Shown here piece after piece: positions 30,663 to 42,300 of a DNA stretch of 64,000 bases. The stretch spans positions 1,426,001-1,490,000 of the forward strand of contig OY752153.1 of the NCBI GenBank assembly GCA_963573315.1, read 5' to 3'. Under the pieces are notes generated by a model. It was not told the DNA's origin. It saw only the letters and a program-made list of their open reading frames with translations, and searched no databases. Each line of letters starts with the position of its first letter. Positions within the stretch are counted from its first letter, which is position 1. A program made the position numbers and the translations under genes. The stretch comes from Entomortierella parvispora. Lineage: Eukaryota; Mortierellomycota; Mortierellomycetes; Mortierellales; Mortierellaceae.

Positions 30663-31172
30663 CCCTACCAGAAATATTGGCATACCCACTTTTTTGAATG
30701 CATGGAAATTGAGCGTGATTTTCTGTTCCTTCTTTTGCCCTATACCAAGGTTAACAACGGACTTGGGAGTAACCCCAGTCACTTAGACAAAGATGATGCG
30801 TATGCTATCCATGAATGGGAAAAGCTGATTTACTTGTATGGTCCCGTACTAGAATGCGCCAACTCCTATAAACATCTAATTCGTACTCATGTTTGCATTG
30901 TGACTGGAACTGACAAACTGCCCTGAATCTGAACATGGGTATGAATTAGACGTCTATAGAAGTTGGTACATAATGCTAGGGGACCATGCAAGTGAATCAG
31001 TTCCCTCAATGCACAGATGGAATGCGCATCTTTTTTATCTAAGTGGCTGGGGTTGTTTTTATGCTTGCTCTCAACCTTGGTAAAGGACAAAAGCAGAAAG
31101 GAGAAGTAGTTGAAAACTCCGCCCAATTGCCGTGTAATTCAAAAAGGGGCATGCCAATATTTCTGGTAGGGC
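30663..31172. mobile_element. Foldback element with 240-bp inverted arms
   Basis: The left end GCCCTACCAGAAATATTGGC is repeated in inverse at the right end (31153-31172). The similarity continues inward along both arms for about 240 bases at roughly 70-75 percent by eye. For example, the left arm has AACCCCAGTCACTTAGA and the right-arm complement has AACCCCAGCCACTTAGA. The spacer at the centre is short (about 40 bases). This is the structure of a foldback transposon or large MITE. No target-site duplication beyond a possible GT dinucleotide was seen. Each arm carries a short open frame with similar translations. Confidence 0.7.
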
Positions 31173-31637
31173 GTGGCCAGATATCCCTCAAGTCTCAACA
31201 ACAAGGGATTAACAAAAGATCAAATCTTGACAACATCAAAGGGACAAGGAAAGATCAAGGGATGGGTTGTGGGTTGTACGGAATAGGTGCTGAAAAATCC
31301 AGGGAAAAGGGAACGAACTCTTCGACGAAAGGAATACTCACACCGTCATCAGCGAGAATACACGAGGGGAAACACTGAAGGACAGCACCCAAGGGGACAG
31401 GTCGAAAGGGCAACATCGAGGGACAACAAGAGCAAGGGAGAATGAGAAAAGATCATGGGGAAAGGAAAAACTCTCAAGGAAGGGCCGACATTGTTACCAC
31501 TACCCAAGCCATTATCAAGAGAAGGCCCCAAAGGAGGTGCTCGGTTGCTCTCCTCTCTTGTCCATGTGTTTTACATGTACTTACATTTTTTTTTATTTTT
31601 TTTTCTTTTCTGATTTGGATGCGCTATCCTTCATCCC
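31173..31637. other. Intergenic between foldback element and SPRY gene
   Basis: No gene is supported. It presumably contains the 3' UTR of the SSH4-type gene. Confidence 0.5.
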
Positions 31638-33864
31638 TCATCTACTCTGTCGGGTACCACTCTCAACCGCGACACGTGGCCCTGCATCCTCCTCATCCTC
31701 TTCCTCGTCTTGTTCTTCCACATCAGGCACCGCATCGCCTAGCAAAAGCGTGACCGACTCTGCACTGTCTGAACTCGAATTTCGTCCATGCAGCTGGCCA
31801 CCTGACACCAACGCCTCATTGCCATAGCGATCCAGGCTCGAGTAGTTGGGTGGTGGGGCCGACATGTTGCCCAGTGAAATATGGACTGGCGAGGATCGGG
31901 AGCTGTCGTCGACTGCACTATCATCACTTTGGAGTGCTCCTGCTGCTTGAATACGGGATCTCGATTGAGCAGACTGTAGAATAGGTCTCCTGGCAGAGTG
32001 GGTAGAGGACCCTGTGGATGAGGCTGCAGATCTACCACTGGCTCTCAACAGTGCCCCCACACCTGCGCCCACCATCCCTCCTGCACCTGCCAGTCCGTTC
32101 GACAGGGATCTTGGGAGCCTTGAATTGGGAGCCTGCCCTGCAGATCCTGAAGCCTCTAGCAAAATCGAGCCCAATTCGCTTCCATAGGCAGGTGGCGGGG
32201 CCAAGGATCCACTGGCAGGGGCCAAGCCCCATTTCTTTACATTGGCTTCTACAAAAACGAATCCGGATTGTCCAAAATTGACATGGAGTACACAGGGACC
32301 GGTGGCTCCCACGGTTGGAAAGAGATTGGTGCGACCAAAGCCCGTATAGGCGTCCTCGATGCGTCTTCCGTTCCGGGTAAAGAAAATGTTGCCGTTCCGA
32401 GGTCTATAGCCACAGCCGATCACGTCTCCTTCAAAGTAGATGGGTCCATATGGGTATCCGCTCCAGGGAGAGTTGCAGTACTTTTGGCCATTGTGAGAAA
32501 AGTAGCCCACCGAGTGACGATTCCATCCTAAGGGAAAACAGTAATACCATGACAATACCGAGCGTCAGTGACACGACAGTAAACACCCAAGCCTGGTGGC
32601 CGTTGCAGACTAGCTAGTCCACTAGCGTCCTTTTTCTTTTTGTTGCCGCGTTGCAGATCAAAAATGTCAAATCGACTTACCTGGCAGACGCGAGGTCGGG
32701 TACGGCTTTGTAGAGACGCCCACCGAGATTGTGGTCTGGGGGCTCTTTTCAAACATCTTTACTTCCCAGTAGTAGACCTCTTGTTGTTTTGGCAAGGGCA
32801 GGTTTGTCTGTACGCATGCCTCCCGATCAAAGAACGAAAGTTCGGTCCTGTCATGCACAAAGAGTTGTTGATCATACGAGGCTTCAAACTCCCAGGCGGA
32901 CACGCCCTTTTCCTGGATGGAGAGATATTGTGAGAGTGAGATGTCTGTTGGTACGCTGTTGGGTGGGTTGGCTATTTGGAATGCTGGACAAGGACAAGGA
33001 GGGGAGAGAGGGGGGAAAAGTCAATAACAAACAAAAACGAAACACAACAGAGTAACAGAGTACCAGTTGCATGCTTGGTCACCAGCACGTTTTTCTCTTT
33101 TTTTCCGGGTTTCTCTCTCTTTCTCTCTCTCTCTCTCTTCCTTTGAGGATTTCTTTCTTACCCTTGGCGGCTTCATAGGCTTGTCGTTGGGTATCGGTCA
33201 GTTGCGCCAGTCGTTCTTCAGTCTCATTGAAATCCGTGTCGGCATCGTCATCGAGCGGGACGGGGTGTGGCCCTGATCCAGAGTAGCCCAATCCTCCACC
33301 GACACCTCCTTGTCCTCCTCTTCTTCCTCCGTTGTTGCCTCGTCCTCGGTCCCGACTGCCTCCACTTGCATTGCTATTCTCGTCCGAGCCTGTGAGCCAA
33401 CCGGCCTTTTGGCCACAGGATCGAATCACGGATACGAGCGTAATGATGAGAACGGTACTCAATATAATAATAACAAGCCAGCTAGCGTCGTCGTTGTCGT
33501 CATCCGACTCTGGGGGAGGGTTTGGAAAAGGGAGCACGGCAGAAGGCTGCCACCGAGAGAGAATAGTCGGGTGCGGTTGAGGAGGTGAAAGAAGGCGACG
33601 GGAGGCGGAAGGGAAGGGTGGTAGTGCTTGGAGTGGGTCCTGGTTGGTTGGGAGCAAGAGTTTGAATGGATGGATATAGTCGTCGTTTGAAGCAGAAGCA
33701 GGCGGGTCGGGTGAGTCGTGTGTGGGAGGATACCACGGGTAGGGATCGTTGACGTTTTCCTGCAGGGCTGGGAGAGGGGGTTCTTGCGGAGGCAGACGAG
33801 AGGGTCTTTGGCGTGTGTTCCTGGAGGCAGAAGGGAGTTTAGGAGGTGGAAAGGAGGTCGACAT
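31638..33864 (-). CDS. SSH4: SPRY-domain ubiquitin-ligase adaptor (Ssh4/Ear1 type)
   Basis: Membrane adaptor that recruits a Rsp5/Nedd4-type ubiquitin ligase to endosomal and vacuolar cargo. Exons 33162-33864, 32681-32983 and 31638-32527 give 631 residues. A Pro-rich N-terminus of about 135 residues precedes a single membrane segment (SWLVIIILSTVLIITLVSVI). A Gly/Arg-rich linker and the conserved LTDTQRQAYEAAK come next. The SPRY domain spans about residues 235-420, with NPPNSVPTDISLSQYLSIQ, KGVSAWEFE, VGVSTKPYP and GDVIGCGYRP. The C-terminal tail has two PPxY motifs (PPAY and PPNY), the ligands of WW domains, and ends acidic. This is the exact architecture of yeast Ssh4/Ear1. The start MSTSFPPPKL at 33864 is chosen because upstream sequence in this frame is microsatellite. 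Confidence 0.9.
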
Positions 33865-35210
33865 TTGAATCAAAAGGAAATGAAGAAAGAGAAAGGAAAG
33901 AGAAGGGAAAAGGGGGGGGGGAATGGACGGATGGATGGATGGTATGGATGGTATGGTATGGATGGGGGGGACAGACAATCGACGAGTCAGAAGGGGAAAG
34001 GACGGAAGGAAGGTCACCAACTGACGGGGGGAAGAGGGGGAATCCCACGAGGGGTGGAAGAAGGAGAAGAAGGAGAAGGAGAAGAAGGAGTCAAAGGGAA
34101 GAGAAAAAGAGAGAGAGAGAAAGAGAGAGAGAGAAAGAAGAGGAAGGAATGAAGGAAAGAAGCAAGTCAATAACAATGCAACAGCAGCAACAGCATGCGA
34201 CGAGGGCAATGGGCGTGCGTGTGTGTGTTGTGTGTTGTGGTCACAGACAACAGCGTGGCTGTCTGTCAGCAAAGGAACGAACGAACGAAAGAAAGAAAGA
34301 AAAGGAAAGGGGGACACACACACACACACCGGCCAGTCAGCAGCCAGGAACGAATGGATGGGATGGGATGGATAGAGAAGAGACAAGAGAGAGAGAAGAC
34401 AAGAGAGAGAGGATAGAAGAAGAAGAAGATAAAGATAAAAAGGCGAGATATCGGGGGGCAATAACGACAGCAAGGGGATGTGCGCGTGTTTGCGAGAGAG
34501 CGAGGGAGTGACTGAAGGAGTGAGGGAAAGGGTGAAGGAGAAGTAATGAAGTGATGTCAAAGGACAGAGAGGGAGAGAGAGAAAAGAATGAATGGTCGAT
34601 GTCGCTCTTCCTCTTCCCTCTCCCTCTTCCCTCTTCTCTTCCTTCCTGAGGCGCAAAAAAAAAAAAAAAAAATGTCGACGGGGCGGTACGAGAACGGTAA
34701 GACGCAAAAAGCGCCCTTTTGCTCCTGGGAACAGAACCGCTCTTTGCTCAGCCACACTGCGCCCTCTTTTCTCTTTTCTTTCTCTCTCTCTCTCTCCTTC
34801 TCTCTTTCTTTCTTTCTTTTTCTCCCTTCTTTCCCCTCGCCCTTCCTTCTTCTTCCCCCCTTCATCTCCCCTGGCCAACTGGCCCTTTGTCGCACACGTG
34901 TCATAGACTCTTAGCTGAGGTCCACTCGACCTCGGGATCTGTACAGTCGACTAAAGATGCACACTGTGCACAGGCTCGATTGTGGAGCAACTTTCTTTAA
35001 TCTCACCAGAGTCTCAATGCGTGCTCTGACCATCATGAAGACTCGTCAAGAAACTTCTTTATTGATCATGTCAAATTGTTATTAATCCAAATGAATGGTG
35101 AAATACCACTATCACAACACCACCGGTTTCAACCATCAATTGCCCACCACGATGCTCTGCCTACTACTATACAGTGCCATTTGGATAGATTTCAACTACA
35201 TGTACCTGCA
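33865..35210. other. Intergenic, GA-rich, upstream of SPRY gene
   Basis: Contains GGAT repeats at 33920-33965, GA/AAG-rich DNA at 34060-34150 and 34380-34430, an 18-base poly-A near 34656-34672 and CT runs at 34780-34805. The long frame that continues upstream of 33864 is low-complexity. No gene is supported. Confidence 0.6.
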
Positions 35211-35564
35211 CTAAACATTACCCTGGTCTTCAAGGACTACAAAGCTGCGGCTCACTAGTCGATTGTTATCTCTGCACTTGACCACAACGTCGTGGTCCCC
35301 AGGTTCCGCATGAGTAAAGATTCTAGCAGTTGCCCGGTTGATGCCGTTACCTGCAGAGAGGTGGGCGGTGGCAAACGCCGCTGAGACGACACTTCCCCCG
35401 TGGACACAACCCCTGGCAGAGATGGATAACATGGCTCCCTGGTACACCGAGGATGGAGAGACTTCCACGCCAGTAGGCCCATTGGTGCCAGTCGCCAGTG
35501 CAGCGGTGATTATGATGATGGCAAAGGTGGCCACGACCGTAGAAAGTGTGCATGCAAAAAACAT
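35211..35564 (-). CDS. Small secreted Ig-like protein resembling actinobacterial proteins
   Basis: One exon, 117 residues from the ATG at 35564. Residues 5-25 are hydrophobic (TVVATFAIIIITAALA) and form a signal peptide or anchor. The mature part reads VEVSPSSVYQGAMLSISARGC, then SAAFATAHLSAG, ATARIFTHAEPGDHDVVVKC, and ends RSFVVLEDQGNV. The pattern of SPSSV, one Cys, a SxAF block, ATAR, PGxxxVxVKC and a final beta-strand is that of single-domain secreted proteins common in Streptomyces and relatives, with C53 and C97 expected to pair. Function is unknown even there. The likeness is from memory of family style, not a search. The open frame extends 86 codons upstream, but that part has no conserved content. 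Horizontal transfer is a possibility. Confidence 0.65.
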   Translation of the reverse strand: MFFACTLSTVVATFAIIIITAALATGTNGPTGVEVSPSSVYQGAMLSISARGCVHGGSVVSAAFATAHLSAGNGINRATARIFTHAEPGDHDVVVKCRDNNRLVSRSFVVLEDQGNV

Positions 35565-36601
35565 ATTCTTGCAACTTGAAGTAGACTTGAGAATTGCTTG
35601 CCGATAACAGGGGAAAATACTCTCTTGCAGTCTGTGTAAATTATCTAGAAAGTTATGGACAGGGCTGAGATTCAGAAAATGGGAGTCGAGTTGTTCGTCT
35701 TGTAAAACTATTGGAAAGAGAAAAAAGGTTGAAAAAATAATTCCAAGGCACAACACCGATCGCAGAGAAGAGAAAGGGCAGGGAAAACGAGAGCAGAAAT
35801 AGCAGGAGCAAACAAAGAGCATGCCGTAGCAATGGCAGGGAAAAGCAAGGGTAGGAAAGAAAAAGATAGCACGGAGTCAGTATCAATGGTTGTCAAAATG
35901 GCTGTCATAAAAGAAATTGGAGGAGGCAGAACTTTAGAAGGAACAAATTCAAGGAAAGGAGAAAGAGACAGAGAAAAGATAAAACCCTCGTGCCAGGGGT
36001 TTCAAAGTCATACCCTCTTCTTTGACAAAAACTTGACGCAATTGCAGTCTCTGTTCTTTTGGAATGGTCTTTTTGCACCCATAGCTTCGCATTTGAATGA
36101 TATTATTGAGTGCAGTCGCATCCTTCGCGTGTCAAAAAGAATTGTGAGGAAATAAAGAATCGTTAAATCCAAAACAAATAAATTCGTCACGGAATGTTTG
36201 GCTGTCGCATGTACTGCAATAGTATATATCCAGCCGAGAAAAATGTTTCTTTGGATTCTTTCACTTTTGTGACATGTAAGTTGCGACCCATTCTGATCAT
36301 CTGTTTGTCGATCCGTGCCTTGCGATCGCCCGCGTCCTCTGTCGACGATCAACCGTTGGGTTCCAGCTCTGCAGATGTGACCTTGGATCAACCAGTCTGT
36401 CTCAGGGAAACGTGACATGCTTTTCGTTGAGGAAACGCTCCATCTGGATCTTTATGATTCTCGGTCATTTCTATGATCTGATCTGATCCAAGATCCAATC
36501 TACTCTTTTGTTCTCGGGCCGTCTTGACTCACACATCTCTCCTCTCTCTTTCTCTCTCACAGCGAGGACGTCTACCCAAACCCAAAAAGAATCTATCAAA
36601 A
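35565..36601. other. Divergent promoter, secreted protein and eS12
   Basis: No gene is supported. Just before the eS12 start, CTCTCTTTCTCTCTCACAG at about 36543-36561 could be a polypyrimidine tract and acceptor of a 5'-UTR intron, common in ribosomal protein genes. Confidence 0.45.
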
Positions 36602-37137
36602 ATGTCTGCAGAAAGAGATGCCGCTATTGCCGAGGTTGAGGTTGCCGCCGATACCGCTGCCCGTGGACAGATGTCCGTTGAGGAGGCCCTCCAGGAGGTC
36701 TTGAAGCGTGCCCTCGTCCACGACGGTCTCGCTCGCGGTCTCCGTGAGTGCGCCAAGGCTCTTGACAGGTAAACAACAGGTTCAATTGCTATTGTCCGTC
36801 CCGCCCTTTGCCCCTTGTACAACCTCAATTGACACCATTCCCTTTTTTATATTTTTTTCTTTTGCCCAACAGACGTCAGGCCCATATGGCCGTCCTCGTC
36901 GAGACCTGCACTGAGAAGGAGTACATCAAGCTCGTTGAGGCTCTTTGCGCTGAGCACAACATCAACTTGATCAAGGTCTCTGATGCCAAGAAGCTCGGAG
37001 AGTGGTCCGGTCTCTGCAAGATCGATCGTGAGGGTAACGCCCGCAAGGTCGTCGGATGCTCCTGCGTCGTCGTCAAGGATTTCGGTGAGGAGTCTGAGGC
37101 CATGAACGTCCTCTTGGAATACTTCAAGACCCGTTAA
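36602..37137 (+). CDS. RPS12: Small-subunit ribosomal protein eS12
   Basis: Component of the 40S ribosomal subunit beak. Exons 36602-36768 and 36873-37137 give 143 residues, the usual length. The fold of the L7Ae/eS12 family is visible: [24 protein letters not shown], then [42 protein letters not shown] and [16 protein letters not shown]. The codons are strongly biased to C- and T-ending forms (GTC, CTC, CGT, GCC), as expected of a highly expressed gene. The single intron (104 bases) splits the Arg codon of the DRRQAHMA motif. Confidence 0.97.
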
Positions 37138-38421
37138 GAGTGGCTCAGGTCCCTTTTGCTCTCCAGGCTGTCCATTACAAGTCCCGATTATCTTTTTTTG
37201 GAATAGAGGAACGACACAATTGATTCTGGAGACAAATTCCCTGATTCGGCTCCTTTTTTATTTCCCTTGTCGCGATTGTTTTCATGACAAGCAATAAAAG
37301 AAGCAACCAAAAGCACCCAAAAAAAACACAATTCGTATTGCCAGTATCTATTGCCCATGTATGTGTATGTCTGTTTGTCTATGAGATTGGATTGTCCCTC
37401 TGGAGGGAAAGGATGAGCAACCAGAGAGATAGTAGTCAATGGACGCTATCCATTCATGCAGTCTGACATTTGCTCGTATCACAACAGCGGGGGCTTCATG
37501 TCCAACTGCCACCAACCGTTCATTGTGTCTGCAAGCCACCTGCCAGCCTGCCTTCCATCAGTCACACGTTCGTAACGCGTGCGGGCAAGGGCTGTGCTCT
37601 GTGGCGTAAGAAAGAAGGCGTAGGCCTTCAACAGGTCTAGAAAGCAGAAAAAAAGTACGACCAACACTTTTTATTTTTGGCTCAGTCCGCAGAGCATGGA
37701 CCACATGGTCGAAGCGTGTCCTGCTTGCTTACACACCACATGCAGCCAGGTCAAACCAAGACTGATCACACAGGCACATGCCCCACCTGCTAAAAGAAAG
37801 GGGCTATCTTACCGGAAGCCCCTGTTCAAGCAATAGGACGGGGTGTTTCTTTCAAGGCACAACGTGCGACTGGACGAATGACAGCAGCCAAAGAAACCTC
37901 ACCCTTTTTTTTTTTTTTTTTTTTGGAGAGAGGTACTTGGCAAAAACACAACTGATCTACCAGACAGCTCTTTGATGTTCCTGCAGCATGGCCCTGCCAC
38001 CCAGGGCTGTTTGCTTTGTCGTCTTGGTAGTGACAGGGTGACCTGGCGGTTCTCGCTTCACCTTGTCGTCCCTTTCCTTCAATCCCCCTCTTTTGTCTCC
38101 CTTTACTTTTCTTTTTTCATTCCTACTCTCCTGCACCCCACTCTGTTGCTGCCTTCTTGACGCCCCTGCAACCCCTAGAACCTCGCAACACATCATACCC
38201 CCTTCATACCATCATTCTCTGGACACCTGCGCCCCCGATTACCCACTTCCTTCTCTTCTCTTATCCCATTTTTTTTCTCTGGTCTCTCGCCCCATATCAC
38301 CCACTGACACCTGTTCAGGAATCTGCACTTTGCTCCACCGGCGCGATTGATTGTCTACTCGGTACCAACACTCCGGCAGTCACCTCCGTTCCTCTGTTTA
38401 TAACCCCAGCTCCCAGCCATA
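37138..38421. other. Intergenic between eS12 and the four-TM gene
   Basis: Apart from UTRs and an 18-base poly-T at 37907-37924, nothing is recognised. Confidence 0.5.
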
Positions 38422-39088
38422 ATGTGGTGCAACAACTGCTGTCTTTGCTTGCCTGTCCGTGGAGGAGCCATGTGGCTCTCTGGACTGGTGATCTTGATCA
38501 ACGCCGCTGGAGGCATCCTCCTCTTTCTTTGGGGACCCTACTTTTTCTCCTCGTTAATGGCCATGCTATTTGCAGGGTTCTCAGTCATCCAGGCCATCAC
38601 GGCCGGAATCGCCTTTCTCGGGCTTTGCAATGTAAGATGACCCCAAGGCGCCTTTCCGTCGCGACAGTGCGTGTCCTCCCCGTCCTCCGCAGCTTCCTAA
38701 CCTTTTTATATACCTGCTTTTGTTCTCTAAATAGTGGTCATACATGATGACAAGAATGTTTGTCTATGTGCAGTGGTTGGTGGCTTTCTTGGCCACGGCC
38801 CGTATCGGCATGATGGCGTTCCAATTGGAGTCGAACAAGGATCAAATCTCGTCCGAGTGTTGGGGAGCGGTGGATGACAAGGGCTACAGTCCTCAAGGAA
38901 CAGCGGCCGCATTCTACTGCAATACGCCCATCAACACGTTCATCATGCTGTTCATCGTGGGTCTTGTGGTCGACTATGTGCTGAACCTGTACTTGTACTT
39001 TGTGGTCTGGCGGTTCTATGTGCGCATGCGTCTGTATCCTTTCCAGAAGGTCGCCATGTCGTACGAGCAAGGGCTATACGAGATCTAG
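38422..39088 (+). CDS. Four-TM membrane protein, uncharacterised
   Basis: Exons 38422-38631 and 38735-39088, joined in phase 0 across a 103-base intron, give 187 residues. The Cys-rich N-terminus (MWCNNCCLCLPVRGGA) could be palmitoylated. Four hydrophobic segments are visible: about 17-38 (WLSGLVILINAAGGILLFLW), 43-66, 80-98 (VYVQWLVAFLATARIGMMAF) and 130-155 (INTFIMLFIVGLVVDYVLNLYLYFVVW). A Cys-containing loop lies between the third and fourth (SSECWG, FYCNTP). The topology resembles tetraspan or MARVEL-like proteins. No enzymatic motif is seen. Similar small tetraspan proteins are common in Mortierella-like genomes, but a name is not possible. Confidence 0.75.
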
Positions 39089-39302
39089 AGGGCCGAGCGG
39101 CGTCTACAACTCGATACAGTATATACTTTTATTCATAATTGATGTCCAAGCGGCATTCCTACATGGCGCGCTCTCTCTATACATATGTAATAAAGCACTT
39201 TTCTGACACCAGAAAGACAACGACTGCGGGTGAACGCGTGTTTGCCTCCTTCCAGGGGTCATTTTCCGCGGGATGGGATGACGTGTGAATGAGGTGAGCG
39301 AA

Positions 39303-42300
39303 ATGGAATTTGGTGGCGCCAAATCTTTTTCCTCCCAAAGTCACACCGGACTTCATTCATCCGCATTGTCTGTCATCCGCCTTTCGCCTTCTCGTCTGCG
39401 CTCAATGTCGACAACCCATGGCCATGGACATGCTCACTTAAACTCACACGCGCTCATGCGCTCCCTTTCTCTCTCTCACTCACCCTCCTCAACCTTGAGC
39501 CCCTATCCACACCTCGATCCTTCAATGGATGTCAATCATAAAGATGACAACGGAACCACAGCCCTCCATCGCGCTGTCGCCGGAAACGACCTCCGACTCG
39601 TCCTCCAGCTCCTGGACCTCCCCCAGATCAACGTCAACGAGAAGGATACAGAGTCTGGATGGACAGCTCTGCATCGGTATGACTCCATCGCTGCATTTGT
39701 CTGAAATTTACTTGTAACGATTTATGCGATTATGCTGACAAAAAAAAGAACTCGTTTTGTGGTGTTCTCTTGCAAATTCCTGCAGGGCTCTTTATCTCGG
39801 ACATCTGCGCATTGCGCTCGCTTTGCTACAGCACAAGGACATCAACATAGCACTGGAGGTATATGTTGTCAGCATTCTTCTCACTGGATACTAGATGGCA
39901 TGCGGGCAAACAATCCGACTCACCCTCTTGGCCTTACTGCGCAAAAAAAAACTCTTAGGACAAGGACCGGAATACCCCCTTTGATGTTTGCCACGCCACT
40001 TTACCCGTCTTTCTGGAGAGAGGCCCTTGCCCTGGCGATACTCTCTATACATGGGGCTACAACTCCAACTTTACACTTGGGCACAACGACGGGGATGACC
40101 GTAAGATGCCAGAACTCGTTCGTTTTCCGTACAGGACCAGTGTCATCACGTTTCCCAGGGTAAAAGCTGCCAAATCAGCTCTCTATCAACTGTCCATGAG
40201 CAAGTATCATACTGTAGTGGCGACTTCAGAGGCTGGTCAGAGTGCCAAGGTTTGGGGGTTCGGAACTAGTGGACGACTCGGCTTGGATCGAAAAATGCAG
40301 GCGAGTCCATTTCCGATCATGGGAATATCAGGAACGGTTGTCACGACCGCTCTTGGAAGGGACCATACAGTCCTTGTCACCAGCAAAGGAGAAGTCTACA
40401 CGCTTGGAAACAACAAATTTGGACAGCTCGGATATGCACTGGAGGCGCCTCCGAGCGGACAGGACCCGATCCAGTATTCACCAAAGAGGGTCTTGTTGGG
40501 CATTGCAAAGCTCTTTGTGAAAGGGGCGGCGGCTTCCAAGTGGCATACAGTCGTCCACACCGAGACTGAACTGTATACTTTTGGATTCAACTATGGACAA
40601 CTCGGATATGAACGGAAAGGAGATATTCAGCTCGGCCCTCGAAAGGTAGCCTCCATGCCCCCAGGACTGATTATGCAAGTGGCTGCCTCGGACAATGCGA
40701 CTGCCTGTTTGATGTCCTCGAACGACGTTCTGGTCTTTTACAAGTACGCATATCACAAAGTATCGTTCTCCCTCTTCCCATATCCAGATGGATTCTCGGA
40801 ACTCAACTATCCTCGTGTCGTGAATGAGAACCGTCCTTGTAAGATCTCGTGCTCCGAAAACAAGTTTGGAATGTTGACAGGGTGGGGCGACATTCACGTT
40901 TGGAGCTATCCTGAGGTCGACTCGAGCATAACCCTGGGATCTTTGCCTTCAAACCACACCATCCCATTCTCGTCCATCGTCTTGCCCGACCGGCCCAGGA
41001 GAGTGTGGACATATGGTGGAGATCGAACCCAGGCTATCGATTTTGCGCTCGGTCAAAACGGATCTGTCATTCTATTGACAAAAGGCGGACATGTTTATAT
41101 CGGTACCAACAAAGGCGCTTCATTGGGACGAAATGTGAAATGGCAGAGGTATTTACTCTCATATCTTTGTTTTACGAGATGAACCGCCTTTCTGTGCGCT
41201 TCCTCTAATGCAATCTATCAATCCACCTTTTGTTCGCACAGGGTACCCCACCTGGATAAAATCGTGCAGGTTCATGCCAACCCAAGCGGAGCATGGGCAG
41301 CCATCAGATCAGATCCAGCCTTGACGCCTGTGTTTATCCGGCCGGGATCCTTGGGAGCCGACCTCGAGCAGTCATTGTCACAGTTTCACATCTATCAGGA
41401 CAACGAAAAGAATCAAGGCGAGAGTATTGAGGCAGAGATGGACTTTGGGGATGACGAGGATGATGACGAGGATAAAGTTGTACCTAATCCCTGGAGGATC
41501 AACACGCGCGGCTGGCAGGACATTGAGTGGAGTTGGGATCATGACTTGATTCCTCTTTTGGACTCTTCTACCAGGACTGGAAACGTTGACAAGTCGGTAT
41601 CAGGAAGTCATCTCTTTGATGTAGAGCTCCAGGCAGGGAAGCGCACCATTGGAGCCCATCGGATCATTCTCGCAGCCAGAAGCCCGGTACTCCGGAGATG
41701 CTTTGTGGAGTCCCCCCGATTTGAAACTAAAGTTGGATCATTGGTTTCTGTTGTCCCGGCTACAGAAGACGATGGCACCGGGCGTCCGCTCTATACTATT
41801 GTACTCGACGTAGAGTTCACGACGGCGGTGCTACTTCTCCAGTTTCTGTACAGCGATCGATTTGATCCGATTTGGGATGCCCTCGATCTTCCCAAGGCCA
41901 AAAAGCAGGACTTTGGCAAGGTGCGGCAACAACTCTATCACCTTGCTCTCGAGCTGGGACTACCTACCCTCCAGGCAGCACTGCAGTATTCGTTCACACA
42001 CATTTGTAGCGCCAGTTTGTCCAACAACCTCGCGCAAGTGATCGAATCTCCAACACTGTTTGCGGGATTGTTTGATGTAAAGCTACTCCTAAAGAACAAG
42101 AACCACATGCTGGCCCATCAAATGGTTCTTGGTCATCGCTCGCCATTCTTCAACGCCATGCTTGTCAGGACAAGCGAGTGGACTCGAGATCGGCAGGACA
42201 TCCGTCGTCTTCCTGCCAAACACACTGGTCTTGTTGATCCCAATAGAAGGATTCTGGAAGTCAACATGGACCATCTGGATCTGGAATCTATGACGCTTGT

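Noticed and set aside
33865-34878. N-terminal extension of the SPRY adaptor frame
   Set aside because: Translation of GA/CT microsatellites. The Met at 33864 starts the conserved type of Pro-rich N-terminus.
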